NCBI GenBank assembly: GCA_015680685.1
Contig: MNCI01022067.1
Coordinates: 522,760 to 586,759 of the forward strand
From: Gnetum montanum
Taxonomy: Eukaryota; Streptophyta; Gnetopsida; Gnetales; Gnetaceae
Reading direction: 5' to 3'
Length of the DNA stretch: 64,000 nucleotides
Numbering within the stretch: position 1 is the first letter of the stretch; every line of letters starts with the position of its first letter. Of the stretch, positions 1-12,248 are shown piece by piece. The notes below the pieces were generated by a model, which did no database searches, was not told the origin of the DNA, and worked only from the letters and a program-made list of their open reading frames with translations. Both the position numbers and the translations under genes were made by a program.

Positions 1-1269
1 ATACGGTGATAGGGAAGGTGGTTCTCTACGACCATGATGGCTATCCGAGAATCGAGAAAAACGTAGGTTGTTGCTACCAGAATTAAACCTACTGTTGTCA
101 TCGTTGCCGTCGTCAAATAATAATGACAATGATGACGTTCTTAGAATTTTGCTAGTTACGAGCTGTGTAAGTTATCTTCTTCATTTTTGCAACATCTCTC
201 CCACTGTTTCTAGCAAATTCATGATAACAAGAATGCTAGATTTGGCACCTACACTAAAAATAATGGATTGGTATCAAATTCTTCTGTATCCATTTATTAT
301 TAAAATACTTATTTTTAAACATTAGTACAGGCAATGGTGTGGTGGAAATTGATGAGAATAAGGTGCCAGCGAAGGTAGTGGCAGAGAATTTCGTAGATGA
401 TAAGGGAATTAGGCAAAGCATATGCCAACTGATGCTATTATGCATGCTTTTCTACCGGATTCTCCATTGGCTCAAATCAAACCTTCTTCTTAGATGAATG
501 CGTGGAGCATCACATATGCCTCTTTTGTCACTTCCTTGAGAATCTATATTAATTTCAAACATTAGAAAGCCAAGATTAGCAGTAGTACCGATTTTAATGG
601 ATTGGTATTGGGTTTTTCCATACCCATATATTATTATAATATTTATTTTTAAACCTTGTTGCAGTATAAATAAGGCATTCATTAGGCACCAAAAAAGAGG
701 AGAAAAATAGATTATGCATACACATCAAAAGAAAATTCATTTCTTTTGAGAAAATAGGAAAGGAGGAGTTAATACCAGTAAATTCCATATCACATTGGAA
801 TTAATTATTCTTGAGATTTTTGTTGAAGATTTGTTGAGCATTGTGGCAATTCTTGTAATTCAGAATCAAAATTGTTGTAGTTTGGAGACAGTAAGGTAGA
901 ATTGCAATTTAGGCAAGTCTCCTTTATGATTTTCAATTATTATTTATAATTTTAATTTGATTTAATTATAAATCTTTATTCTTGAACTTATGATTAGAAG
1001 TTAGGATAAAGGTTTATAATTTTACTTATGAGTGATAGGCATAAGTATGAAATTTAATTGGATTCAATTCTAACTAGTTATTGTTTTGATGATTTCTTTA
1101 ACTTTTTAACTATTTCGCCACGAGATACGACTTGCGGGTCAGTGATAGACGAGGTGACAATCTCTAGAACAAAAAAAAAGAAGAAAATAAATTTTAAAGG
1201 TATCCAACACCAAATTTTTCCTGGCTCATCAGGAGCATAGACTGGAAGCAAGATTGTCTTTACCAAGGA
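1..1269. other. Unassigned AT-rich stretch, possibly old transposon sequence
   Basis: No reading frame here is long or conserved enough to call a gene. The stretch holds a diverged repeat pair (listed separately) and a run of nine A near 1171. Near 1118-1160 there is a purine-rich phrase that reads like the end of an unrelated LTR. It lies left of the recognisable 3' end of element H, so it is either H internal sequence too decayed to recognise or another element inserted in H. I cannot decide which. Confidence 0.35.
262..659 (+). repeat. Two diverged direct copies of a 64-bp AT-rich segment
   Basis: Copy 1 (262-324) and copy 2 (596-659) both open with AATGGATTGGTAT and end in an AT-rich run with ATTTTTAAAC. 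They are similar along most of their length and lie 334 bp apart. The sequence between them shares only scattered words. The source is unknown. Confidence 0.45.
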
Positions 1270-1567
1270 GGGTGCAATAGTATCACTAATGGGAGATTAT
1301 TCAAGACCACTGGATCTTTTCTGAGTCTCCCTCATTCTTTTGTTGTCAAGAGGGGCTAGATGTTCATTGGATCTGAGGGTGTTCTTTCCTACTATCATGA
1401 ACACCCAATTTTGTACACAATTATAATGTTGTATGCTCAAGAACTTTTGTATTTGTCTATTCTCTTTGTGTCACTTTGCATGTCAGTCGAATAGTCCACA
1501 CCTCCTAATATATTTTGTAAAGGACTTGTTCGTCTTCTACTGTACTCAAGGACGAGTTTTCATTCAG

Positions 1568-1578
1568 TTGTGGGGGTA
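1568..1578 (+). promoter_or_regulatory. Polypurine tract of H
   Basis: TTGTGGGGGTA directly abuts the LTR start TGATAA. The same GTGGGGGTA-TGAT junction is seen in C and, slightly varied, in G, D and F. Such a tract primes plus-strand DNA synthesis. Confidence 0.75.
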
Positions 1579-2425
1579 TGATAAATTGTGTTTTCATACA
1601 TTCTGATATTGGAGTGGCCGTGATATTGAGTACACGATATCATGGCCCAAGATGCAATATCATACATTTGATATTGTAGGGTTTCTCTCGGGTCTATAAA
1701 TACAGCCCCCAGGCGCATGATTGAGGGTAGTTTTTGGTAGTCAAGTAGTGAAACTCTTGCCGTTTGTTCATTTGAGAGTTAGAATATTTTCCAAGCGCCC
1801 GCAACAGAAGATCTAGGTGTGAATGGATTGTTATTCAGATGTACTTGAACACACCATTGTGTTGGCAATAAAGATGAACTATTTGATTCATTCTTGTAGC
1901 ACTTGAGACTTTCTTTCTTATGCATTTATATACTGTGATTTCATGCAATTTACATTAATGTTATTCATGCTGTAATTAATTTTGATTAATTAAGCAACTC
2001 ATTAAAATACACAAGTACGACCCCTTCGAACATATGTGTGACACTTGGTAGCTCAGAAACGATTAGTGTTTAACAACCTAGCAGTGTTTACACAAAGTTC
2101 AGGATGTGTTCGGCAAGTGGAAATGGTTACTTATGTTAGGCTAGATTAGATCATAACTTCTTAGCACTTAATTACTTTTACTTTCATTCTTGTTCAAGGT
2201 GAGTAAATTAATAAAACACAAAATAATAAAAATCTTATGCCTTAGTCACACTTAACCATACAATTGCATTCCACAAGTGGGACTGGGAAGACAACGAACA
2301 GACAACACACACCCACTGTTTAGCTCTAGTGTACTTGGTAACTAGAGTTTATAGAATTTGACGAGATCACACGTGAATGCCTATGATTCGTATGGTTGGG
2401 CATATGGGTACCTCACCGCTCATCA
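1579..2425 (+). repeat. 3' LTR of element H (847 bp)
   Basis: It starts TGATAA and ends CTCATCA. The U3 part has several ATATC/GATATT motifs, a TATAAATA box at 1695-1702 and a polyadenylation signal AATAAAG at 1867-1873. It ends at 2425, not at the PBS: 83 bases of F LTR lie between this end and the PBS at 2510. Confidence 0.85.
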
Positions 2426-2508
2426 CTTTGTCTATAGAATTCGACTAGGGCACGCATGAACATTCATATCTTGTATGGTTACGTGTTGGTTTACTCCACT
2501 ACTCATCA
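2426..2508 (+). repeat. Last 83 bp of the F 5' LTR
   Basis: The run from CTTTGTCTA to ACTCATCA matches the last part of the F 3' LTR (about 61887-61969), including a CTTGTATGGTTA-type phrase, and is followed at once by the PBS. The remainder of this LTR was displaced to the left by insertion of H. Confidence 0.85.
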
Positions 2509-2509
2509 T

Positions 2510-2528
2510 TGGTGATGTTGCTGGGGAC
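2510..2528 (+). promoter_or_regulatory. Primer-binding site of F
   Basis: TGGTGATGTTGCTGGGGAC matches the canonical tRNA-Asp complement (TGGCGCCGTTGCCGGGGAC) with four differences. It lies one base after the LTR end. Confidence 0.75.
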
Positions 2529-2644
2529 AAGTCAATGTATGCTTAGTAATTGATTTTTCAAAGTTTTTTGTATCTGAAACACAAAGTCAAACCTTACACC
2601 CATAAGAAAAGCACACTTAAAACATAAGGTCTAAAAACTATAGT

Positions 2645-4524
2645 ATGGTTTCAAATAAAGATCAACCATCACTTGCCAAGGAGACAAGAAGAAGTAATGA
2701 TAGAATCATTGATGAAGAAGAATGGGGAATGCTAATGCAAATGAGAATCACTTATGCTTACATTGATCCTTACCATCCAAACTTCATTTTCATCTTCCAT
2801 CAGGACAATCAAATGAGATGGAAGGACATGCAAGGCAACATAGTCCTACCTCTAGAACATGCAACACTTAACATGCTCCAAACTACCTTAAGGGGAATGT
2901 AGTTGGACCAAATCTAGGAAGGGTATAATGTGACTTAGCACATGATAAGACCCTATGAACCCATAAAGTAGTAGATGAGAAGAGATGTTGTCATGGAGAT
3001 CAAACAAGTATACAACAAAGGGAAGTAGGTCAACACTTCTGTTGTCTTTGAAGAACATGATGATATGCATTTATTTTAGAGCAACTCCAGCAGAAACATG
3101 AGGAGCCTTCAAAAACACCTATCATCAGACTTGAGGAGCCTGTCAAATTTCAACTTCATTCCACTTTAGTAGAGACACCTAAGGGAGAGGCTACTAAATT
3201 AAGGTATAAGTGGGACTTAAGGCCAAGGGTTCGTACAAAATCCTACAAAGAAGCATACAAGAGTTATGAAAGGAGAATAAGTCGACATCACTCTCCTACT
3301 ACCTCATTTGCCTCATCACGATTATTGATGGACTCTAACAAAAGATGAGACAAGTATTGGGACTATGATAGGGAAGAAAGAAGGACTCATGACCATCATG
3401 ACCAATATTCAAGACAGTTGAATACAAAAGATGAAGAATATGAACAAAGGAGATGAAGAAATCAAAGAGAGGATTAAGAAAGCTATGAGCGTAGAAGAGG
3501 TCACTAATACAACAAAGCATACAAACTCGAACATGATGATGAACCCCTCATGGCAACCTGAAGAATGATAAATATTTAGGAAGCTATCCATATACTAACC
3601 AGGTATGTGAGAGATAGCCGAATCAAATGGTTAGACATGAACAACATATCAAATTTTCAATGTGGCTATAATGTTGATCCATAACACCACCTTTAAGCTT
3701 TCCACAATGCATATGCCCTAAAAAAATTGAAAGTAATTAGAAAAAATTGAAGTTGTTTCCCAAAACACTTGTGAAGGAGGCAAAGAACTGGTACAGGTCA
3801 TTGGAACTTGAATTAATCAAACGTTGGAGTGCTATGCTCAAACTCTTCAACGATAAATATCAAACTTATTTATAAGTCTTTAACTTAAGAAAACAAATCC
3901 AAGGATGGAAGTAAGAGACTCATGAAACCCTTGATGTAGCAATGGGTAGATACCATTCACTATTGCACAGATGCCAAGGCAATGGATTTTCATCAACAAA
4001 ATAGCTTAGGCACATTGTAGATGGGTTGTAGAGTAAAACTAAAGAGACTCTTGGGATTTACACCCAAGGTAGAGTATCATAAATGACTACCCATCACATC
4101 CAAAGATTAATTAACCAAGTGGCAAAGGAAGAAGGTGAGCTAAGAAAGAGGGAATTAGCTAAGTATAACAGATACCCATCAATTTGAAAGAGATATGTGA
4201 GAATATGTGACAAGCAAGAGGATAAAACCTTAGAAGATGTTATGCAGAAAAAGACTCTACCTATTCAACAGTAAATTAATGATATAGCAACTAAGGTAGA
4301 GAAAGTCTAGGATTTAGTGGATGAAAAATTTGCTATAGCCCTAAATATTGTCAAAGAAAAGACTAAACAAGCACTTAACAAGAGAAAAGAAAAGGAAGAA
4401 GAAAAGAGATTATGGATGAGAAGGTTATAAGCGTAGCGGAAAAGTTGCTACCATTGAAGGATACACTAACTCCAGTTCAATGCAAGAGGAAGGATGTAAT
4501 GTGTGCCAGTATGAACATCCTAAG
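2645..4524 (+). pseudogene. gag of element F, first part, interrupted by D
   Basis: Gag is the capsid polyprotein that packages the element RNA. The first 85 codons from ATG 2645 are open and include the family phrase around PNFxFxxHQD and MQGNIVLP. The charged Ser/Arg/His middle follows, then the capsid core (about 3600-4300) with LKLFPKTL, KWYRSLE-like and RHIVDGL phrases, then an acidic/basic helix. Many in-frame stops and frameshifts show it is dead. The zinc knuckle starts at Cys 4495-4497 (C-x2-C-x3-H) and is cut after His-Pro-Lys by element D; it resumes at 48995. Confidence 0.85.
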
Positions 4525-5394
4525 TGATAAATCCAAAAATTTTAAGCCAACAATATTGTATCTATGATGTTGTAGATACATTATCATACCTCACCATGCA
4601 TTATCGTATAAACAATATCACAAGATATGTGCTAGCCTATATAAGCAACAGTTGGGCACATAGATCCATAGTAGATTTGATAGCTTAGTAACATAACTCT
4701 TTCATTTTGTTTTCTTGAACTCAATACTTAGTAGTATGTGCCCACAATGTGATGTTAAGTGATTAAATGGAGTCTTTATTCGAGTGTGATGTACTTGGAC
4801 ACATTGCATGACTAGAAATAAAGATTGAGATTAATTTTCATCATTGTAGAAATAGTTAGTTTTATTTCTTTTTTTCATTAGTTTACTATTTTACTGTTTT
4901 CATAGTTAATATTTGTGATTTCTTGTAATTCACTTTTAATGTCATTAAGTGGAATGGGTATGACTGATCTCAAGCATGTAAGTGTAGCTGCGTGGTAACC
5001 CAGTAGTATTATCACTTAGTACACCCAGTAGTGTAGTACTTGGTAATCCTAGTAGTAGTTCCATGAAGTCCAAGGTATTACTAGAACATTAGGACCAACT
5101 ACTCATCACATAGGCTAGTTTAGATTTGTTTTATTGTTACTTAGATTTAGAAACTATTACCTTCACTTCATGTTTATTAGGAGCACAATGGCCAATACAA
5201 CATCAATATCATATACCTCACTGGGAGTTAAACCATACACATTGATTTTACTAACTCATATGGGAAGACAATGGTCATGAATGCTAATCAATTACGACTA
5301 TATTCACATTGCCTTATCTGCAAATTTCAACTAGGATTGCGCATGAATACTTGTACCTCGTATGGTTAGGTGTTGGATACTCCACTGCTCATCA
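4525..5394 (+). repeat. 5' LTR of element D (870 bp)
   Basis: It runs TGATAA to CTCATCA. The TATA box is TATATAAG (4638-4645) and the polyadenylation signal AATAAAG is at 4817-4823. The pair at 48114-48994 agrees along its whole length with many scattered substitutions. The U3 has ATATC-type motifs, more decayed than in the 3' copy. Confidence 0.92.
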
Positions 5395-5395
5395 T

Positions 5396-5414
5396 TAGCG
5401 TTGTTTTTGGGGAC
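5396..5414 (+). promoter_or_regulatory. Primer-binding site of D
   Basis: TAGCGTTGTTTTTGGGGAC follows the LTR by one base. Against the tRNA-Asp complement it has only C-to-T and G-to-A type changes, which fits cytosine deamination of an originally perfect site. Confidence 0.75.
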
Positions 5415-5530
5415 AAGTCATTGTTATATGAAGCAATTAATTTTCCAAAGTTCATTGTATTAGAACCTAACTCTAATCTCTGCAACCTTAATATAAAGCA
5501 CACTTAACATAAACCATTAGAAAACAATAC

Positions 5531-8003
5531 TGTGGCTTCACATAATGATCAATCATCACCTGCGAAGAACACAAGAAGGAGTAGTGACATAATTGTTGAT
5601 GAAGAAGACTGGGGAATGCCAATGCAAACATGAATTACTTAAGCTCACACTGATCCATATCATCCAAACTTCACCTTCATATTCCATTAGAATAGACAAA
5701 TGAGATGGAAAGATATGCAAGGCAACATAGTTCTACCTCCCAAATGTGCAACACTAAACATGCTACGAATTGCTCTAAGAGGAATGCACTTGGACCAAAT
5801 TCAAGAAGGGTATCATGTGACTTAACACATGAATAGACCCTATGAAACTATTAGGGAGTAGATAAAAAGAGATGCTACTATGAAAATTAAACATGCTCAT
5901 ACCAAAGGAAAGAAAACTAACACATCTATTGTCATAGAAGAGCTTGATGCTGAGTAGTTCATTTCAAAACAACTCCACCAGAACCATGAGGAGCCATCAA
6001 AGACACCTATCATCAAATTAGAAGAACCTTTCAAAGCCCAACTTCACTCTACTCTAGTAGATTCACATAAAGGGGAGGCTATTGACTTAAGATACAAGCA
6101 AGACTCTAGGCTAAGGGATCCTACTAAGCCCTACAAGGAAACTCACAAGAGTCATGAAAGGAGAATGAGCTGGCACCATTCTCCTACTACCTCCTCTGCT
6201 TCATCACAATTACTAGAGAACTATGATAGAAGACAACAAAAGTATTGATCTTTTTATAGGGAAAAGAGAAGAGCTCATGATCATCATGATCGATACTCAA
6301 GGTATTTTGATTCAAAAGATGAAGAGGTTGAAAGAAGGAGACACACAGAGAGAAGAAAGGATCAAGAGAGGTATGAGCATAGAAGGGGTCACCACTACCA
6401 CAAAGCTTATGAACCTAGTCATGATAAGGAACCCCTTATGGTAACTTGGAACATGATCAACATTTAGGAAGCAGTTCACATACCAACTAAGCATGTGTAA
6501 AATAGTCGAATCAAATAGCTAGATATGAATAACATATCCCAATTTGACGGCGGTTACAATGCTAATCCTTAGCATCACCTTCAAGAATTCCACAATGCTT
6601 GTACCCTTCAGAATATAGAGAGTGATTGGTACAAATTGAAGCTATTTCTTAGAATACTTGTGAAGGAAGCAAAAAGCTGGTACAAGTCATTGGAATTTGA
6701 ATCCATCAGACATTGGAGTACCATGCTTAAAATTTTTAATGAAAAATATTAGACATATTCACAAGTGTCAAACCTAAGAAAGAAAATCTAGAATTGGAAA
6801 CAAGGAACTCACGAGACCCTTAATGCAGTAATGGGCAAATATTATTCACTATTACACAGATGCCTAGGCCATGGAGTTTCATTAAAGAAACAACTAAGCC
6901 ACATTATAGATGGGCTGAGAAGTAAAACAAAAGAGATCCTTGGGGTTTATGCCCAAGGAAGACTATCAAAATTAATCATCCATCAGATTTAAAGACTCAT
7001 CGATCAAGCATCAAAAGAAGAAGAAGAACTCAAAAAAATGGGATTAGCTGAAGAATATAACATGGATCCATCAATCCGAAAAAGATATGTATGGGTATGT
7101 GATTTCCAAGATGAAGAAACATTAAATCAAGTCATTAGGAATAAGGTGCTATTAATTCAAAAATCTGTTACCGATGTAGCAACATAGGTAGCAAAAATGT
7201 GGGATTTAGTAGATGAATGATATACAATAGCACTAAAGATTATGAAGGAGAAACCAGAACAAGCACTTAATAAAGGTAGAGACAAAAAGAAGAAGAAAGA
7301 ATTTGGACAAAAGGACAAAGTTGCTTTAGTAGTTGGGTACTTAGACACTAGCTTCATAGATGATGAAGGTTGCACCATGTGCTAGTACAAACATCCTAAG
7401 GGATGTTGTCCACTCATAGTACATCTACAAGAAACTAGGGCATATGCACTTAACCCATGATTTGTTCAAAAGAAGATTCCCAAATGGTTATTGTATCCTC
7501 AAGGTAACTACAGATAACAACCTCAACCAATGTACTATCATAGTGGAGCCTTGATGTAGTCGTAGGGGCACAACCAGCATCAATGGTAGTAACTGCGATC
7601 ATGAGCTATGCCACTGTCGTGCCAATAGCATCTGTACCAACAACTTGATCCTTATGGATACTATGCCCAACATCTGAGCTCACTATGGAACACCATGGTT
7701 TAAAATCCAAAATATCACCCACCAAAATACCACCAAGTGATGCTACCAGGACTAATCTAAACTCGCACGTACATTCACAAGCATCTAATCTCTCGAATCC
7801 CAATCCAAATCCCTTACCACCAATGCCACCACCTGCAATGCAAGGTGAACTACAAGCACAACCATAACAGAAGAAGGCTACAAAGGTAGTAAATGTATGA
7901 ATAGAAGATCTCACTAGCAATGCTAAGTGCCAAACAAAGAAATTTCCTTACTTTAGGATGAGTCTAGAAAAGGTTGGTATAATAAGAGCTTTATCAAAAC
8001 CAT
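5531..8003 (+). pseudogene. gag of element D
   Basis: The start codon position is now GTG (5531; ATG in F). Homology to F gag is clear from the N-terminal HPNFTFIFH phrase through the charged middle and capsid core (about 6500-7150: LKLFLRIL-like, EAKSWYKSLE, LSHIIDGL). The zinc knuckle at 7371-7409 reads C-x2-C-x3-H-x3-C-C with a stop in it. A Pro/Tyr/Gln-rich tail follows (about 7440-7870, QGNYR and DPYGYYAQ phrases). Dozens of stops. The tail is interrupted by element A at 8004 and resumes at 21106. Confidence 0.85.
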
Positions 8004-8900
8004 TGATGAGCAGTGAGGTACCCCTACACCTACCATACGAATCACAAGCGTGCACGCGCAACTCAGTCGAATTTCGCAGACTGCAAGCACTTATGTACAC
8101 AAAATTCTAGCCAGCAAAACCTTAGTTAGAACGGTCATTGTCTTCTAAACCTCACTTGTGATATTCTAAAGTGATGTTTTAGTGAGATTGAGGCAAATGA
8201 TTTTTATTAGTTTTCTTTTTATCTTTTAAGGTCTGATTCTTCTAGTGTAGGAAATGGAAAGTTGTATAATTTTGTGACTGTTCTACTCTATCGCTTAACT
8301 CTTCCTAGGATAAGCAACCAATCCCATCTTCCATGCACACCCTGAGCATACCCTAACCACTACTGGGTTACTGGACGTTAAGCATCACTGGGTTGCCAAG
8401 TGTTAGGTATATGTTTGAGATGGTTGTGCCTATGGTTCTTATAAACGATGAAAAGGGCTATAACCATAAAGTGATAATAATAAAGGACTTTGGAATGCTT
8501 AAAACGTCAAAATACTAAAGTGTTTTAATGCGTAAGTAATCAAATCCAAATGTTGCAAGGAATTTTCAAAAAGCTTGTCTTTATTACCACTCACGCCAAT
8601 GAGCTCAGGTACATTAGCGCTCAAATAAAGAGTGGTACACCCTTCTCACTCCTGCTACAGGCACTTGGAAAATATTCTAACTTGTATAGAAACAAACTGT
8701 AAGAACTTTGCTACAATTAACTCAAAATGATATCATAAATGCTATGAGTGCGTGCATATTTATACCAAGAGACAGACTTTGTGTTAACGGGGTCACATTA
8801 ATGCATGGACAGATATGTCAACGAGGTCACGTAACTGTGGTCATGTCAATGAGGATCTATTAATGCAGCCCAGTCAACGTATCAATTGAACACTTCATCA
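8004..8900 (-). repeat. 3' LTR of element A (897 bp)
   Basis: The plus-strand ends are TGATGAG and CTTCATCA, giving TGATGA/TCATCA terminal inverted repeats. On the minus strand, TATAAATA is at 8764-8757 and AATAAAG at 8585-8579. By eye it agrees with its partner at about nine bases in ten, and most differences are transitions. Confidence 0.95.
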
Positions 8901-8911
8901 TAGCCCCACGA
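8901..8911 (-). promoter_or_regulatory. Polypurine tract of A
   Basis: On the minus strand CGTGGGGCTA abuts the LTR start TGATGA. It corresponds to the GTGGGGGTA tract of C and H. Confidence 0.7.
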
Positions 8912-9137
8912 CTATGTGGAAACTTTTCCTTGAGTTTATTACAATTTGGAAGTTATGAAGTTATTATAGCACAAATGACAAGACACATCTACATAAACAC
9001 TGATCGTATTGACATACCAAGTGACTGAGTGTACAGAAAAATAGATTACAAAGTTGTGGTGTTCAGAGACAAAATTGAACACCATGATAGCAATGGATTC
9101 TCCACCCTACCAAAAATGCTGAAGTTGCTGGAGAAGG

Positions 9138-11943
9138 TCACATCGTCCCTGGTGGCGGTGGTTCTAACAGGCCTTCACCAGCTTTTGGTGCATGTGGTGG
9201 TTGAGGTGTTGATGACGGTTGCCTTGTAGTAGCTACAACTTCTAGAGGTAATCGAAAAGCCTCCAACAATGCCCTTAGTTTATCCTCCTTACTTTTGGGA
9301 TCATTCACTGTCTAGGCAGCTTCGCTAATGTGTGCCAAAATAGGAACATCCCAAGGACATGAAAGTGTAGGAAAAAGTTTCTTCAAATTGACAAACCAAG
9401 CAGCGAACTGTTTTCATTTGATATCGAACACTCGAATCAATGTTTGCAGCTACTAGTAGTCATTCATTCATTCGGCCAAACTCTCTACAACCACACATTG
9501 TCCTTCAAAATAGGTGCAGAGAACTTTGAGTTCAACATTTGCTATTTCTAACTTTTGCTTTGTTTCTTTATGCACTTGGAACTCACCCTTGTATAAAGAA
9601 TACGATGTGGCCACTTGTTTTTCTAGGTTAGACCGCGGCCTTCTAGCTATCAGCATAGCTAGGTTTTCATAACAGAGATTGGCTAAGTCCATGTATTTTA
9701 TCATCTCTTCAATCTGCAGCTCTTTGAGACAGATTTCAGCTTGGTTGTAGGCGTTCAATCCATCGAAGATGGGTTGCCATACCTCGCCTCCTTCCCTGAG
9801 TTGTTGGAGTGTTTGGTTCATCTTAGCCTTTACGACTTAAATCTCTTTTTCATTTACTTCCTTTTGCAATCCCACTTGGTTCCTATAATGATTTTTTACT
9901 TGTTCAAACTTAAGGGCCTCATTTTTCCAAGCAGCAATTTCAATAGCTAATTTTTGTCGCAAGGCTCGAACTTCATCCATGGATAGATTATGATTTTTAG
10001 CTACAATCTCCTTATATCAGTGTTTACCCTGGCTAGCTCCTCCTACTGTTGATGGATAAAATATTTCATATGTTGCTTTTCAACACCAACATTGCTTAGG
10101 CGATGAACTTCTACGGTCAACCTGACATTCTCTTGGTGAACCTCTGCTAAGTCCTTGTTCAGATGGTAAGAATGGGCATCTGTTAAGGACTTGTCAAGGA
10201 TTGCTGACTTTCGCTCGTTTTCAATCATCTAAAGTTTGGTTTGAAGCTATTGAAAAGCTTCATCCCTAGTGAGTTCATGATTGAGAAGAGCTGGATTAGC
10301 AAGTTGGGCCCTTAGTTGGGCAACTTCCATAGCCAAGTGTTGATGATTGCCCTAGGATACTTCAAGTTGCCCCTCCAAGATGAGATACTTACCCCTTGCT
10401 AAGAGTAGCTCTGACTGGGTTGTAGTGATGTTGTCCGAAAGCTCAAAAACATCTGGAAATGGTTGCCCAGTTCCCACTAGTCGATCCAACAAATCTTCAT
10501 GTTGGGTTGTGTTGATTCTACTATGTTGAGTTCCTACAGACGTCTGTACATCTTCAAGTCCATGTACATCTGGTACAGATGTCGTAGGTGCATTAAGGGC
10601 CATAGCAATTATGTTAGCAAGCACTTTTTCTTCAACTTCTTGTCCCTAGTGTTGCATTACAAGGAGAGTCACCTCTTCTCCATCCTCCAAGCACACCAAG
10701 AAAGTAGCGGCATTTCCTGAAATTTTAGGAAATAATTGTTGGATGGACACCATTACTTCTCGAACACTAGGGTCTGTTCTTGCAGGCACTTGTGTTCATG
10801 TGATAGAAAATATCAGTCCTACTCTCTCTAGCAGACTCATTGATCAAGCCACTTGTTCAAGATGGCTCATTATAGGACAAAAGACCGAAGGGTGTTCTCC
10901 ACCACTGGTTCCTACTGATTACTCCTGTTGGCTCAAGAGTGATTGTCGGATCTCGCGTATGTGTTCTGCGATCATCTGTGAGCCCAACCTTGTTGTTTGT
11001 GTAGGTAGTGAAGGTGGTTAGTTGTGTGGTGGCAGGAGTCTTGTCTTTCATCATTTCTCGCCACAAAGCAATTGGGGCATGACACAGTGTATCATTGGCA
11101 TATCGTGCTATCCCTACCCTTTTGGACAACTTTTTGATTAGGCATGGAAAGGGTAGAGCTCTTCTTCCACATTTTTTTTCAACAAATCTTTTCTCAATTG
11201 AAGAAAAAGCAACTATGAAAGGTTAATGAGAAACATTTCGCTTAAAGCAACACATGCACAAGTAGAGAAGGCAGTGATCTTGCTAGGTCTTACTATTGGA
11301 TTCAAGTGGTAAGACATGATTTTTGAGTAAACCCTCTCTATGGTGGTTAGCGTGCCGAACTCCTTACGTTCTACCCCATAGCACCACTCGATCCACTCCC
11401 CTTTTACTTTGGGGTCTACTTGTTTGAGAATCTCCACCATGTTAGCTCTGGTCTTTGGCAATCCAAGAGCTTGTGCAATTGCTTCTGCAACATAAGATAA
11501 TGAATGTCTTTGATTATTAATTTGGACCCCAGTTGCTGATTCATCTAGAAGAGATAAGTTTCTCCTAGGTACCATTTGCCACTGGATGTGATAATTGGCC
11601 ACATAGGAGAATTTTGAAGTTGAGTGTTGACTTCTTCTGGTGCATTTTCTAGAAACGGTCTGAAGTTCAACTCCTGAAAGACCATTCGTTGTAGCTCCCT
11701 CAACTTGATAGTGTCAATATAGGCTTGGGTCAAGGTGACCTCAAGCCATGGCACTATCACTAGAGTCTCTTTAGGAATCTGACAAATAGATTTCGCATTA
11801 GGTTCTTCATGGAGGGGGCCAATTGTGTGTGAGCCCTCCGCATGCTCTTGAGGTCATGTACCTCATCCTCTTCCTGTTCTAGGTTACCTGCTCGTTAGTT
11901 GGGATGGTCCTTCTCCCCTTGGATGCCTCGATTTAGGTGCCAT
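9138..11943 (-). pseudogene. ORF3 of element A (third gene after integrase)
   Basis: The start ATG at 11943 is placed by the MAPK opening shared with G (MVPK, MTPK in others) and by the TGTGATTGTAG directly before it. The end is at the stop 9138-9140 after a Pro-rich tail (EPPPPGTM). That is about 935 codon positions, broken by stops and frameshifts; the longest open pieces are 11602-11213, 9821-9468 and 11129-10857. N-terminal third: WPIITSSGKWYLGET, then a long domain ending near LPFPCLI-KL, like the plant transposon protein/Athila ORF1 family. Middle and C-terminal: heptad-rich coiled coils. No membrane helix or signal peptide seen. Function unknown. Confidence 0.8.
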
Positions 11944-12248
11944 CTACAATCACAGCATAAGCATGAATTATAATGTGTATAAGTTTCTTAGAATGGCAAT
12001 CATACACCACCTCATTTTGACCAAGCTATGACACTGACACATGCATCTTGTTAGGTTCTTTGGAGTGTAGTTGAGGGGGTAGAAAAAAATAATAAAACAT
12101 GATGAGTTTCAATTTGTAATTGTTTTGTTGTTTGTTTTGTTTTATTTCTATCCCCTAAGAGGTGTTAAGGTTTTTATAATCATTATAATTTGGTAATCAT
12201 AATAATCATTGACACCCCCCCCCCCCCCCCAACAATGTATAAGCATAC
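11944..12248 (-). other. Putative intron before ORF3 of A
   Basis: On the minus strand the segment starts at AGAG/GTATGC (GT at 12248-12247) and ends TGATTGTAG at 11944, right against the ORF3 ATG. It is AT-rich, as plant introns are. It contains a 16-base C run on the plus strand (12215-12230). The matching segment in C has a good branch point. No transcript was seen, so this is inference. Confidence 0.5.

Larger units (their letters stand above)
1270..2425 (+). mobile_element. Element H, 3' end: untranslated tail plus 3' LTR
   Basis: This is the 3' end of a + strand element of the same family. The tail before the LTR has the family's wording (an ATGAACACC box near 1395, then a polypurine tract at 1568-1578). 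H sits inside the 5' LTR of F: the bases right after it (from CTTTG, 2426-2430) continue the end of an F-type LTR. The left part, including the other target-site copy, is outside the window or decayed beyond recognition. The left limit of the internal part is uncertain. Confidence 0.7.

Noticed and set aside
1579-2508. A single 930-bp LTR shared by two elements
   Set aside because: There are two LTR ends, at 2425 and 2508, and the last 83 bp belong to another LTR type.
7606-7920. 104-codon minus-strand frame, Gly/Cys-rich
   Set aside because: Antisense to the Pro-rich gag tail of D.
12215-12230. Telomere or satellite remnant
   Set aside because: A pure C run with no TTTAGGG-type unit nearby.
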